A stretch of 64,000 bases of DNA from Sambucus nigra. Its lineage: Eukaryota > Streptophyta > Magnoliopsida > Dipsacales > Adoxaceae. The notes under the pieces are model-generated. The model was given only the letters and a program-made list of their open reading frames with translations, did not search any database and had not been told where the DNA came from. Position numbers and translations under genes: made by a program. This document shows positions 43,485 to 56,400 of the stretch, piece after piece. Every line of letters starts with the position of its first letter. Positions within the stretch are counted from its first letter, which is position 1. The stretch is from the NCBI GenBank assembly GCA_949130495.1, contig OX422210.1, positions 497,031,760-497,095,759 of the forward strand. The letters are read 5' to 3'.

Positions 43485-45084
43485 TGAAAGGGCCCAGATT
43501 TTAATAATCGCAAATTAAAATATAATTTCCTTTTAAATAAATGCGGAAGCGTTGAGATGGTTTTAACTTTCAAAAATAACAACAAGTTTTAATTTCTCAA
43601 AACAAATTAAAACATAATTCAAGTCCTAGAATTTTCCTAAGTCATAATTACACAATTATCCAAAGTTAGGCGAAACCAATTTTAGCAACTGACTTGAATA
43701 AACTAAATTTACCCAATATTTAATTTAAGTCCCAAATTAAATGAGTGGGATAATAAAACCAAATTTTATCTTGAAATTATCTTAAAGCATGCGTTCTAAA
43801 TTTTGTGCAAGATAAAATAAACAATATCACACTACACCGAGATGTACGAGGAAAAACCCAAGAAGGGAAACAACCTCGGACGGCCCTAGCCACAAGTCCA
43901 CTAGATACGGAATTACAATTACAAGACAAGAGACTTACAACACTCGACTCGAACCCTCTCAAGCCCCGATGCACCTCCTTGTAGAAACCTCTTCCTAGCG
44001 AACAACCTCGGAACACCACCGCGGTCTCGGAATCCACCGATGGGACTTTATATGGTCACCGTCACCCAAGCATGGAGCCTTTCTCCGTGTGGGTAGAATC
44101 TCAACAAAGGTCTTCTTTGTGATGGGGTGTAGAAGCAAACCCGAAACGTCTCTTGAATTCGGTAGAGAAAACCGGTGCCAAAAACTCCAAGCAATTGATA
44201 TAAATATAGAAACTTGGATAAACAATTATTGGGTGTAAACTAGAGTGTGTATGAATTTTTCATTAAAAATGAACACTCAAAACTTGAACATTTTCCTAAA
44301 CTAATTTTACTCTCAAACTCTCTCTAAGAGATAAACAATGTTGGAAAAGTTGTCTTGGAAAATGTGTTTCCCGCACATAATAATGTATGAAAAAAGTTGG
44401 TTGAAAACCAAGTGGAGGAGTGGGGAAAAACTGCAAAAAACTGCCAAATAACTGTTCCCGCTGGAATCTCGTTCGAACGAACTTGATTCTCGTTCGAACG
44501 AGACTTCTAACGAGTGACCAGCCTGGGCTCGTTAGAAGTTCGTTAGATACCTCGTTAGAACGAACATTCGTTCGAACGACATATCGAACGACTGACCAGT
44601 AAGGGTCGTTGGCAAAACTCGTTCGAACGAAACTGGTTCGAACGACAAAACTCGTTCGAACGAAATTTGGTTTGAACGAAAAAACTCGTTCGAACGACAT
44701 TTCTAACGAACGACCAGAAAGATTGAAAAATTCGATTTTGGCCCAGAAACTTTTATATACTTATATTAAAGTTCTATTTGATTCTTTCTGAAAATAAAAT
44801 GCTGTTTTTATTACACCTAACACCCAATACAAATTGTTCCAAGCTCCTATATAAATATAATTACATTCATACCTTGGGAGCATGGAACCTTAGTTGATGA
44901 CGTAGAAACGAGGCACACAAACCGGCATTTTGATGAAGCTTTAAATTCTTTGCTGCTACGTCTTCAATACAAAATTCATAGGCTTGAGAATAGTACAAAT
45001 AAATACTATCCTATGAATAAATGTTTTTGTCCAGAATTGAGCCAAAACTATATATGGACTCAATTGGAAATTTGTGTCCTTACA
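43485..45084 (-). repeat. 3' LTR of element D
   Basis: 1600 bp, TG...CA ends. In the first 300 bp I count four differences from the other LTR. It holds about seven copies of the palindrome CGTTCGAACG (44466-44705). Frames encoding Val-Arg-Thr-Ser-Phe repeats there are by-products of this array. Confidence 0.92.
44466..44705. repeat. CGTTCGAACG palindrome array in the 3' LTR of D
   Basis: Roughly seven perfect or near-perfect copies with 10-30-bp spacers, plus half-sites TTCTAACGA and TCGTTAGAA. Confidence 0.88.
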
Positions 45085-45098
45085 AATCTCCCCCTTTG
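45085..45098 (-). other. Polypurine tract of element D
   Basis: The minus strand reads CAAAGGGGGAGATT directly before the 3' LTR. Similar purine runs lie upstream, at about 45265-45290, 45313-45341 and 45379-45406. Confidence 0.8.
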
Positions 45099-46778
45099 GC
45101 TATTCCGGGACAAAAACAAAACAAAAATCCTAATGGGCCGTCAAGCTCACTAGACTCAAAACATAACCCGCCCAATCTTGACTCAACCCAAGGATCAAAC
45201 GCTTTGCCATAGAAAGATGCCGCTTTAGAATAATTCCTGCACACTTAAGAAAACTCATCAATTACTCCCCCTAAATTAATTCTCCCTTTAAACACATGAC
45301 CTACTTAGAAAGACGTCTCCCCCTAAGATAAATCTCCCCCAAACGAAGATACGATAATAATAGGATTAGATACCATTTGTCCCCCTATCATCATTCTCCC
45401 CCTTTTTGTTCGGGAATAGGCAAAGGATAAAGAACTAATAAACAGCATGTGGAAGCTTAAATAAAAGACATAACAACATATGGGCAATAAAAGCAAGGCA
45501 AAGACAAACAAATATCTTATATATATATATACTATAAATATACCAATAAGTACGTGCATATATAGATAGATATAAACACACACATGACACAAAATACAAT
45601 AAGATTGCACACTCGTATGGCAAAGATGTGTCATATGGAAACGGAAGTGTAGGGGTGTGAACTAGAAACAATTAAATTTAGACCCAAACACTTAAGAAAC
45701 GTTCACGGAGTTCTCATTTGATTGCAAACTTCATCACAGTTAAATATAACCTCATGTGACAATATAGATTGAACTCAATGAACAAACATACACAATGCAT
45801 ACAAGCCTAGCATGATGATGATTCTACAAACCAAGTAGAGTCATGACATTAAAGACAACTAGGATAAACGGACATTGTGCAAACCGTTGATATACCATCC
45901 AATTCTCCCTCAATAAGCATATATATTCTTATGTTTTTTTGAATGAATATATCAAACAAAAATAGGCCTTGGCAATAGTTTTCTTTTTAATGCCAAATAT
46001 TCTGTTTTTAGGCCTTTGGATCACGTATTTCTTTTAGATCCAATCAACGGTGGCTTACTATCGCAAAGGATTTAATTCATCCTTTCGGAGCCCTTCCCCG
46101 TGCATATATTAATTTATCATGTTTTCATTTTTCACACAAATCTCACATGCAACGGATTTTGACATGCACTAGTCCTCCTAGGTCATAGATATGTAGATGA
46201 CTAGATTGATAGGAGAACACCTCAAAAAGCTCAAATATAACATGTGACATTAAGATTTCAAAAGAGCTCGTGCATGTGTGAATAGAGGCATATAGAAATA
46301 GAATCCAGTTAAACAATACAAAATCCAACTACTCCATATAAAACATGGTAAAGAACATTTTAAGGATTGAAAATCTAAACCAAAAGTTCTAGCCACATGG
46401 AAGCGTAAACGATAGGATTCAAACACAAATATATGCCACATAAAGTGTGTCAAACAAAAATACACAAAAAAAAAATCTTTTTGAGTTTTTAACATTTTTA
46501 ATCAAAAATAAATATTTACTCAAAAGGACAAACAAAAATCATTTGTATTTTTCATTAAGCTTAAATGAAATAAATAAAACACAAATGATAAACAAAAATC
46601 TTTTTATATTATGCAGTCGATTCAAACACAAAATATAATACAAAAAGATAAACAAGTCATAATTTCTAAAATGTGATATGAAATAAGGCAATGACTAGAG
46701 AATGACTAAACAAGCATACATTTAGCATATGAATATAGCATGAAGTACAAACGCTAAAGTATGCAAACACTAACACAT
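45099..46778 (-). other. Noncoding interior of element D
   Basis: AT-rich DNA between the gag stop and the polypurine tract. Beyond the extra purine boxes at 45260-45410 and a TA-rich run near 45515-45540 nothing is recognisable; pol would normally be here. Confidence 0.65.
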
Positions 46779-48731
46779 TCATCCATTAGATTTATCAAGG
46801 GAGGAAGGATGTGAAAGTAAATGAGAATCAAAATCCCTATTTTGTAAGGCAACCAAGTCGGATTTCCTAACCCAAATTAATGAAGAATTACTATCTTGGG
46901 GTGTAGGAACATTAGCTATCGTGGTTACTTTACTATGGGATTTTCTAGGAATTCGTTTAAGATCTAAACAAAATTTCCTAAGATGACCTTTTCGAGCACA
47001 ATGTGTACAAGTAAGAATATGTCGAAAAGAGTTATCTAAGGAGTGATCATTAAATGCATTCCTAGAAGATTCTCCTAAAACATTGGTTTTGACTTTAGGG
47101 TTAAAATCATTACAAGAATTGAAGCCTAAACCAAAAGTGTCATTTTTAATTTGGACCGTTCCTAACATTTTATCTAGTTTTTCCGAACGACACTCCAAAT
47201 CAAATTTGACATTACTAGAATCTTTTAATTTATTTTCCAATTCTAAAATTTTAGATTCTAGTAAAACATTTCGCTCTTCAAAAGCAAGAAGCTCCTTTTT
47301 CAAGGATTCCATTAAACCCCTAAGGCTATCTCTCTCGCCTTCTACATAGTTAAGCTTCTCTTGAAGAGTCCTCTCATGTGTCCTAAGGTCTTCTATTAAG
47401 GCACTTTCATCAATGACCTTGACACTCTCTCTTAAACTCGCTTCTAACTTCAAATTAGCTCTTTTCAATTTAATAGATTCTTTATATAATTCATGAAAAG
47501 AATTTTGAAGTTCACTCTCATCAACCTCTTCTTCATTTTCACTCTCTTCTCCACTCTCACTATCATTAAAAACAAGGGAATCACGAACAATGACCTTGGA
47601 AGTGGCATGTGCTATCGTTTCATCAATCGATGAGTTGTCACAATCACTCACATGACTAGTCATAAAAGCCACAAAATTTTTCTTAGTTGGGGAATCGGGC
47701 TTTTCTTCCTTATCACTATCACTAAGGGTTGCATTATATGAAATAGGTCGCTTACCATCTTTCCTTAGTTTAGTGGGGCACTCATAAGCCCTATGGCCAT
47801 AACCTTCACAACCAAAACACTTGTTAGACTCGTCCCTATCTAAATTGTCATTACTAGGTTTAGGGATTTTCTCGGCTTTAGGAATCTTCTCGCTTTTATC
47901 ATGTTTAGAAGTATCAAATTTCTTAAAATCATTTTTAACTTTATCTTTGTTAAATTTAAGAAATTTTCTAAATTTACGAGCAAACAAAGCCATGTCTTCC
48001 GAGTCACTAGCACTATCGCTCTCTACTACTTGTTTGACCTCTTTTCGGGCTTTTAAAGAAACACCCTTTTCAATTTTCTTTTCAGTTTTAGAGGTAAACA
48101 TATCTAGTTCATAGGTTTGTAAATCACCTACAAGCTCTTCTAATTTCGTAGAGGCTAAAGTGGGTAAAGAATTTAAAACAGTCACTTTAGAAATAAATCT
48201 ATCGGGTAGGGACCTCAAAATTTTCTTTACAACACGGTCGTCAGGTATTTTCTCTCCCAAGTTAAAGGATGAATTAACAATATCAGAAAGTCTAGCATAA
48301 AATTTATCAAAAGTTTATTTTTCATCCATTTTGATAGTTTCAAATTGAGTGGTGAGGTTTTGGAGTTTTGAAGCTTTAACGACACTAGTTCCTTCATGAG
48401 TTAATTGTAAAATATCCCAAGCTTCTTTAGCGGTTTCACACGTCATAATACGTCGAAATTCATCCGGTGCGACAGCGCTAAATAAGGCATTTAAACCACG
48501 GGAATTAAAATTTGCAAGCTTAAACTCATTTTCGGTCCATCTATCGATGGGTTTGGGAACACGTTCATTTTCAATTAGATGAGTTGGTGGGGAGTACCCG
48601 GTAACAACAGACATCCAAACACGTTCATCGATAGATTTAAGTGCCGATTTCATTTGCGCTTTCCAATACGCGTAGTTAGAACCATCAAAAATAGGAAATT
48701 TTGAAAATGGGGAAAAACCCATTTTAGCCAA
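46779..48731 (-). pseudogene. gag of Sirevirus-like element D, one internal stop
   Basis: 650 codons from ATG at 48731 to the stop at 46779, with one in-frame TAA at codon 139 (48317-48315). The N-terminal copia-type core has FPIFDGSNYAYWKAQM, ERVWMSVVTGY, CETAKEAWDILQLTHEGTS, LQNLTTQFETIKM and, after the stop, FDKFYARLSDIVNS, VVKKILRSLP and ELVGDLQTYEL. A zinc knuckle CFGCEGYGHRAYEC lies about 47819-47778. An acidic segment and a roughly 130-residue predicted coiled coil (about 47540-47150) follow, then a second knuckle CTHCARKGHLRKFC near 47012-46970. Gag would form the particle and bind RNA. The stop could come from a CAA-to-TAA transition, so loss may be recent; initiation at a Met after it could still give a protein of 493 residues. 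Confidence 0.85.
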
Positions 48732-48768
48732 AAATTAAAGAATCTTAACGAAATAAATTATCGTTTTT

Positions 48769-48781
48769 GGCTCTGATACCA
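48769..48781 (-). other. Primer-binding site of element D (initiator tRNA-Met)
   Basis: TGGTATCAGAGCC on the minus strand, three bases from the 5' LTR, is a perfect match to the tRNA-Met primer site used by plant copia elements. Confidence 0.93.
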
Positions 48782-48784
48782 AGT

Positions 48785-50434
48785 TGAAAGGGCCCGGATT
48801 TTAATAATCGCAAATTAAAATATAATTTCCTTTTAAATAAATGCGGAAGCGTTGAGATGGTTTTAACTTTCAAAAATAACAACAAGTTTTAATTTCTCAA
48901 AACAAATTAAAACATAATTCAAGTCCTAGAATTTGCCTAAGTCATAATTACACAATTATCCAAAGTTAGGCGAAACCAATTTTAGCAACTGACTTGAATA
49001 AACTAAATTTACCCAATATTTAATTTAAGTCCCAAATTAAATGAGTGTGATAATAAAACCAAATTTTATCTTGAAATTATCCTAAAGCATGCGTTCTAAA
49101 TTTTGTACAAGATAAAATAAACAATATCACACTACACCGAGATGTACGAGGAAAAACCCAAGACGGGAAACAACCTCGGACGGCCCTAGCCACAAGTCCA
49201 CTAGATACGGAATTACAATTACAAGACAAGAGACTTACAACACTCGACTCGAACCCTCTCAAGCCCCGATGCACCTCCTTGTAGAAACCTCTTCCTAGCG
49301 AACAACCTCGGAACACCACCGCGGTCTCGGAATCCACCGATGGGACTTTATATGGTCACCGTCACCCAAGCATGGAGCCTTTCTCCGTGTGGGTAGAATC
49401 TCAACAAAGGTCTTCTTTGTGATGGGGTGTAGAAGCAAACCCGAAACGTCTCTTGAATTCGGTAGAGAAAATCGGTGCCAAAAACTCCAAGCAATTGATA
49501 TAAATATAGAAACTTGGATAAACAATTATTGGGTGTAAACTAGAGTGTGTATGAATTTTTCATTAAAAATGAACACTCAAAACTTGAACATTTTCCTAAA
49601 CTAATTTTACTCTCAAACTCTCTCTAAGAGATAAACAATGTTGGAAAAGTTGTCTTGGAAAATGTGTTTCCCGCACATAATAATGTATGAAAAAAGTTGG
49701 TTGAAAACCAAGTGGAGGAGTGGGGAAAACTGCAAAAAACTGCCAAATAACTGTTCCCGCTGGAATCTCGTTCGAACGAACTTGATTCTCGTTCGAACGA
49801 ACTTGATTCTCGTTCGAACGAGACTTCTAACGAGTGACCAGCCTGGGCTCGTTAGAAGTTCGTTAGATACCTCGTTAGAACGAACATTCGTTCGAACGAC
49901 ATATCGAACGACATATCGAACGACTGACCAGTAAGGGTCGTTGGCAAAACTCGTTCGAACGAAACTAGTTCGAACGACAAAACTGGTTCGAACGACAAAA
50001 CTCGTTCGAACGAAATCTGGTTCGAACGAAAAAACTCGTTCGAACGACATTTCTAACGAACGACCAGAAAGATTGAAAAATTCGATTTTGGCCCAGAAAC
50101 TTTTATATACTTATATTAAAGTTCTATTTGATTCTTTCTGAAAATAAAATGCAGTTTTTATTACACCTAACACCCAATACAAATTGTTCCAAGCTCCTAT
50201 ATAAATATAATTACATTCATACCTTGGGAGCATGGAACCTTAGTTGATGACGTAGAAACGAGGCACACAAACCGGTATTTTGATGAATCTATAAATTCTT
50301 TGCCGCTACGTCTTCAATACAAAATTCATAGGCTTGAGAATATTACAAATAAATACTATCCTATGAATAAATGTTTTTCTCCGGAATTGAGCCAAAACTA
50401 TATATGGACTCAATTGGAAATTTGTGTTTTAACA
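48785..50434 (-). repeat. 5' LTR of element D
   Basis: 1650 bp; TG...CA ends. A minus-strand TATA-like TATATTTATATAGGAGC lies near 50195-50211. Its CGTTCGAACG array (about 49768-50050) is 50 bp longer than that in the 3' LTR through three extra short units, which accounts for the whole length difference. Confidence 0.92.
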
Positions 50435-50439
50435 AAACG
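50435..50439 (+). repeat. Target-site duplication AAACG, right copy
   Basis: Partner of 43480-43484; the satellite monomer continues in register after it. Confidence 0.92.
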
Positions 50440-53400
50440 TAAAACATCCACAAAACGGTACCGTAAGTGTCACGAACACCTTGCACAGGACCAATGTGAC
50501 TCGTAGGAACTGATCGCGTAGTCGCGGGGCTCCCGGTTTGATTGTACGACGAATATTTTCAAAAAATAGACTTAAGCATAAAAACATGCAATCGAAGGGT
50601 GAAAACGTAAAACAACCACAAAACGGTCCCTTAAGAGTCACGAACACCTCGCACGGGACCAATGCGACTCGTAGGAACCGACCGCGTATTTACGGGTCCC
50701 CCGGTTTGAGTGTACGGCCTGAATTTGCAAAAAATAGACTTATGCATAAAAACATGTCATCGAAGGGTGAAAACGTAAAATAACCACAAAACCGTCCCGT
50801 TAGAGTCACGGACACCTCGCACGGGACTAATGATACTCGTAGGAACCGACTGCGTAGTCATGGGGCTCCCGGTTTGAGTGTACGACGTGAATTTGCCTAA
50901 AATTAGACTTACGTCTAAAAACACGCCATCGAAGGGGGAAAACGTAAAACAACCACAAAACGGTACCGTAAGAGTCACGAACACCTTGCACGGGACCAAT
51001 GTGACTTTTAGAAACCGACCGCGTAGTCACGGGGCTCCCGATTTGAGTGTACGGCGTGAATTTGTAAGAAATTAGACTTATGTCTAAAAACATGCCATCG
51101 AAAGGTGAAGACATAAAACAGCCACAAAACGGTACCGTAAGAGTCAAGAACACCTCGCACGGGACCAATGTGACTCGTAGGAACCGACCGCGTAGTCACG
51201 GGGATCCCGGTTTGAGTGTACGACGTGAATTTGCAAAAGATTAGACTTATCCATAAAAACATGTCATCGAAGGGTGAAAATGTAAAACTGCCACAAAATA
51301 GTCCCGTAAGAGAAACGAACACCTCGCACGGGACCAACGCGACTCGTATGAACTGACCGCATAGTCACGGGGCTCCCAGCTTGAGTGTACAGCGTGAATT
51401 TGCAAAAAAATTTACTTAAGCATAAAAACATGTCATCGAAGGGTGTAAACGTAAAACAATTACAAAACCGTCCCGTAAGAGTAACGAACACCTCGCACGG
51501 GACTAATGCGACTCGTAGGAACCGACCGCGTAGTCACGGTGCTCCCGGTTTGAGTGTACGACGTGAATTTGCCAAAAATTAGACTTATGTTGAAAAACAT
51601 GCCATCGAAGAGTGAAAACATAAAACAGCCACAAAACGGTGCCGTAAGAGTCACGAACACCTCGCACGACACCAATGTGACTCGTCGGAACCGATCGCGT
51701 AGTCATGGGGCTCCCAGTTTGAGTGTACGCGTAAATTTGCAAAAAATTAGACTTAAGCATAAAAACTTTCCATCGAATGGTGAAAACGTAAAATATCCAC
51801 AAAACGGTCCCGTAAGAGTCACGAACACCTCGCACGGGACCAATGCGACTCGTAGGAACCGACCGCGTAGTCACGGGGCTCCCGGTTTGAGTGTACGATG
51901 TGAATTTGTAAAAAATTAGACTTATGATAAAAACATGCCATCGAAGGGTGAAAACGTAAAACAACCACAAAGCGGTCCAGTAAGAGTTACTAACACCTCG
52001 CACGGGACCAATGTGACTCGTAGAAAGCGACCGCTTAGTCACGGGGCTCTCGGTTTGAGTGTACGACGTGAATTTGCAAAAAATTAGACTTGAGCATAAT
52101 AAAAACATTCCATCTAATGGTGAAAACGTTAAACAGCCACAAAACGGCACCATAAGAGTTACGAACACCTCGCAGGGGACCAATGCGACTCGTAGGAATC
52201 GGACCGCGTAGTAACGGGGCTCCCGGTTTGAGTGTACGACGTGAATTTACAAAAAATTATTCTTATGAATAAAAACATGCCATCGAAGGGTGAATACGTA
52301 AAACAACCACAAAACGGTACCGTAAGAGTCACGAACACCTCGCACGGGACCAATGCGACTCGTAGGAACCGACCGCGTAGTCACGGGGCTCCCGGTTTGA
52401 GCGTACGACGTGAATTTTAAAAAAATTAGACTTAAGCATAAAAACATGTCATCGAAGGGTGAAAATGTAAAACAACCACAAAACCATCCTGTAAGAGTCA
52501 CGAACACCTCGCACGGGACTAATGCGACTCGTCGAAACCGACCGCGTAGTCACGGGGCTCCCGACTTGAGTGTACGGCGTGAATTTGCAAAAAATTAGAC
52601 TTAAGCATAAAAAAATGTCATCGAAGGGTGAAAATGCAAAACAACCGCAAAACTGTCCCGTAAGAGTCACGAAAACCTTGCACGGGACTAATGCGACTCG
52701 TAGGAACCGACCGCGTAGTCACGGGGCTCCCGGTTTAAGTGTACAACATGAATTTACCTAAAATTAGACTTATGTTTAAAAATATGCCATCGAACGGTGA
52801 AAATGTAAAACTGCCACAAAACGGTACCGTAAGTGTCACGAACACCTTGCACGGGACCAATGTGACTCGTAGGAACTGATCGCGTAGTCGCGGGGCTCCC
52901 GGTTTGAGTGTACGACGTATATTTTCAAAAAATAGACTTAAGCATAAAAACATGCAATCGAAGGGTGAAAACGTTAAACAACCACAAAACGGTCCCATAA
53001 GAGTCACGAACACCTCGCACGGGACCAATGCGAATCGTAGGAACCGACCGCGTATTTACGGGTCCCCCGGTTTGGGTGTACGACCTGAATTTGCAAAAAA
53101 TAGACTTATGCATAAAAACATGTCATCGAAGGGTGAAAACGTAAAAAAACCACAAAACCGTCCCGTAAGAGTCACGGACACCTGGCATGGGACTAATGCG
53201 ACTCGTAGGAACCGATCGCGTAGTCATGGGGCTCCCGGTTTGAGTGTACAACGTGAATTTGCCTAAAATTAGACTTATGTCAAAAAACATGCCATCGAAG
53301 GATGAAAACGTAAAACAACCATAAAACGGTACCGTAAGAGTCACGAACACCTCGCACGGGACCAATGTGACTCGTAGGAACCGACCGCGTAGTCACGGGG

Positions 53401-56400
53401 CTCCCGGTTTGAGTGTACGGTGTGAATTTACCTAAAATTACACTTGTGTTTAAAAACACGCCATCGAACGGTGAAAACGTAAAACAGCCACAAAACGGTA
53501 CCGTAAGTGTCACGAACACCTTGCACGGGACCAATGTGACTCGTAGGAACTGATCGCGTAGTCGCGGGGCTCCCAGATTGATTGTACGACGTATATTTTC
53601 AAAAAATAGACTTAAGCATAAAAACATGCAATCGAAGGGTGAAAACGTAAAACAACCACAAAACGGTCCCTTAAGAGTCACGAACAACTCGCACGGGACC
53701 AATGCGACTCGTAGGAACCGACCCCGTATTTACGGGTCCCCCGGTTTGAGTGTACGGCCTGAATTTGTAAAAAATAGACTTATGCATAAAAACATGTCAT
53801 CGAAGGGTGAAAACGTAAAATAACCACAAAACCGTCCCGTTAGAGTCACGGACACCTCGCACGGGACTAATGCGACTCGTAGGAACCGACTGCGTAGTCA
53901 TGGGGCTCCCGGTTTGAGTGTACGACGTGAATTTGCCTAAAATTAGACTTAAGTCTAAAAACACACCATCGAAGGGGGAAAACATAAAACAACCACAAAA
54001 CGGTACCGTAAGAGTCACGAACACCTTGCACGGGACCAATGTGACTTTTAGGAACCGACCGCGTAGTCACGGGGCTCCCAATTTGAGTGTACGACGTGAA
54101 TTTGTAAGAAATTAGTCTTATGTCTAAAAACATGCCATCGAAAGGTGAAAAAGTAAAACAGCCACAAAACGGTACCGTAAGAGTCAAGAACACCTCGCAC
54201 GGGACCAATGTGACTCGTAGGAACCGACCGCGTAGTCATGGGGCTCCCGGTTTGAGTGTACGACGTGAATTTGCCTAAAATTAGACTTAAGCATAAAAAC
54301 ATGTCATCGAAGGGTGAAAATGTAAAACAACCACAAAACCGTCCCGTAAGAGTCACGAAAACCTCGCACGGGACTAATGCGACTCGTAGGAACCGATCGC
54401 GTAGTCACGGGCTCCCGGTTTGAGTGTACAACGTGAATTTACCTAAAATTACACTTATGTTTAAAAACATGCCATCGAAAGGTGAAAACGTAAAACAACC
54501 ACAAAACGGTACCGTAAGAGTCAAGAACACCTCGCACGGGACCAATGTGACTCGTAGGAACCGACCGCGTAGTCACGGGGATCCCGGTTTGAGTGTACGA
54601 CGTGAATTTGAAAAAAATTAGACTTATGCATAAAAACATGTCATCGAAGGATGAAAACGTAAAACTGCCACAAAATAGTCCCGTAAGAGAAACGAACACC
54701 TCGCACGGGACCAACGCGACTCGTAGGAACTGACCGCGTAGTCACGGGGCTCCCATCTTTAGTGTACGGCGTGAATTTGCAAAAAAATTTACTTAAGCAT
54801 AAAAACATGTCATCGAAGGGTGTAAACGTAAAACAATTACAAAACCGTCCCGTAAGAGTCACGAACACCTCGCACGGGACTAATGCGACTCGTAGGAACC
54901 GACCGCGTAGTCACGGTGCTCCCGGTTTGAGTGTACGACGTGAATTTGCCTAAAATTAGACTTATGTTGAAAAACATGCCATCGAAGAGTGAAAACATAA
55001 AACAGCCGCAAAACGGTGCCGTAAGAGTCACGAACACCTCGCACGGCACCAATGTGACTCGTCGGAACCGATCGCGTTGTCATGGGGCTCCCAGTTTGAG
55101 TGTACGCGTAAATTTGCAAAAAATTAGACTTAAGCATAAAAACATTCCATCGAATGGTGAAAACGTAAAATATCCACAAAACGGCCCCGTAAGAGTCACG
55201 AACACCTCGCACGGGACCAATGCGACTCCTAGGAACCGACCGCGTAGTCACGGGGCTCCCGGTTTGAGTGTACGATGTGAATTTGCAAAAAATTAGACTT
55301 ATGATAAAAACATGCCATCGAAGGGTGAAAACGTAAAACAGCCACAAAGCGGTCCCGTAAGAGTTAATAACACCTCGCACGGGACCAATGTGACTCGTAG
55401 AAACCGACCGCGTAGTCACGGGGCTCTCGGTTTGAGTGTACGACGTGAATTTGCAAAAAATTAGACTTGAGCATAATAAAAACATTCCATCTAATGGTGA
55501 AAACGTTAAACAGCCACAAAACGGCACCGTAAGTGTCACGAACACCTTGCACGGGACCAATGTGACTCGTAGGAACCGACCGCGTATTTACGGGTCCCCC
55601 GATTTGAGTGTACGGCCTGAATTTGTAAAAAATAGACTTATGCATAAAAACATGTCATCGAAGGGTGAAAACGTAAAACAACCACAAAACCGTCCCGTAA
55701 GAGTCACGGACACCTGACACGGGACTAATGCGACTCGTAGGAACCGACCGCGTAGTCATGGGGCTCCCGGTTTGAGTGTACGACGTGAATTTGCCTAAAA
55801 TTAGACTTATGTCAAAAAACATGCCATCGAAGGATGAAAACGTAAAACAACCACAAAACAGTACCGTAAGAGTCACGAACACCTCGCACGGGACCAATGT
55901 GACTCGTAGGAACCGACCGCGTAGTCACGAGGCTCCCGGTTTGAGTGTACGGCGTGAATTTGTAAAAAAATGGACTTATGTCTAAAAACATGCCATCGAA
56001 AGGTGAAAACGTAAAACAGCCACAAAACGGTACCGTAAGAGTCAAAACACCTCGCACGGGACCAATGTGACTAGTAGGAACCGACCGCGTAGTCACGGGG
56101 ATCCCAGTTTGAGTGTACGACGTGAATTTGCAAAAAATTAAACTTAAGCATAAAAACATGTCATCGAAGGGTGAAAATTTAAAACAACCACAAAACCGTC
56201 CCTTAAGAGTCACGAACACCTTGCACGGGACTAATGAGACCCGTAGGAACCGACCGCGTAGTCACGGGGCTCCCGGTTTGAGTGTACGACGTGAATTTGC
56301 CTAAAATTAGACTTATGTCTAAAAACATGCCATCGAACGGTGAAAATGTAAAACAACCACAAAACGGTACTGTAAGAGTCACGAACACCTTGCACGGGAC

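Larger units (their letters stand above)
43485..50434 (-). mobile_element. Sirevirus-like Ty1/copia element D with gag but no pol, inserted in the satellite
   Basis: Two direct LTRs (1600 and 1650 bp, starting TGAAAGGGCCC in plus orientation) and a perfect AAACG duplication define the element. A tRNA-Met primer site next to the right LTR and a polypurine tract next to the left LTR place it on the minus strand. The 3.7-kb interior holds one long gag and about 1.7 kb of noncoding DNA; no protease, integrase or RT is seen. Long LTRs, a gag with two zinc knuckles and a coiled coil, and repeated polypurine boxes fit the Sirevirus (SIRE/Maximus) lineage. It is a non-autonomous derivative that needs enzymes from elsewhere. 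LTR divergence is near 1%, so it is young. Confidence 0.88.

Noticed and set aside
44296..44700. Frames with Val-Arg-Thr-Ser-Phe repeats in the LTRs of element D (also 49613-50050)
   Set aside because: By-product of the CGTTCGAACG array translated in one frame.
44466..44705. Heat-shock elements in the LTR of D
   Set aside because: TTCGAA has no 2-bp gap between GAA/TTC modules, so the nGAAnnTTCn pattern is not formed.
44950..45212. Short plus-strand frames at the 3' LTR border of D
   Set aside because: They cross the LTR/polypurine border, are antisense to the element, and lack any motif.
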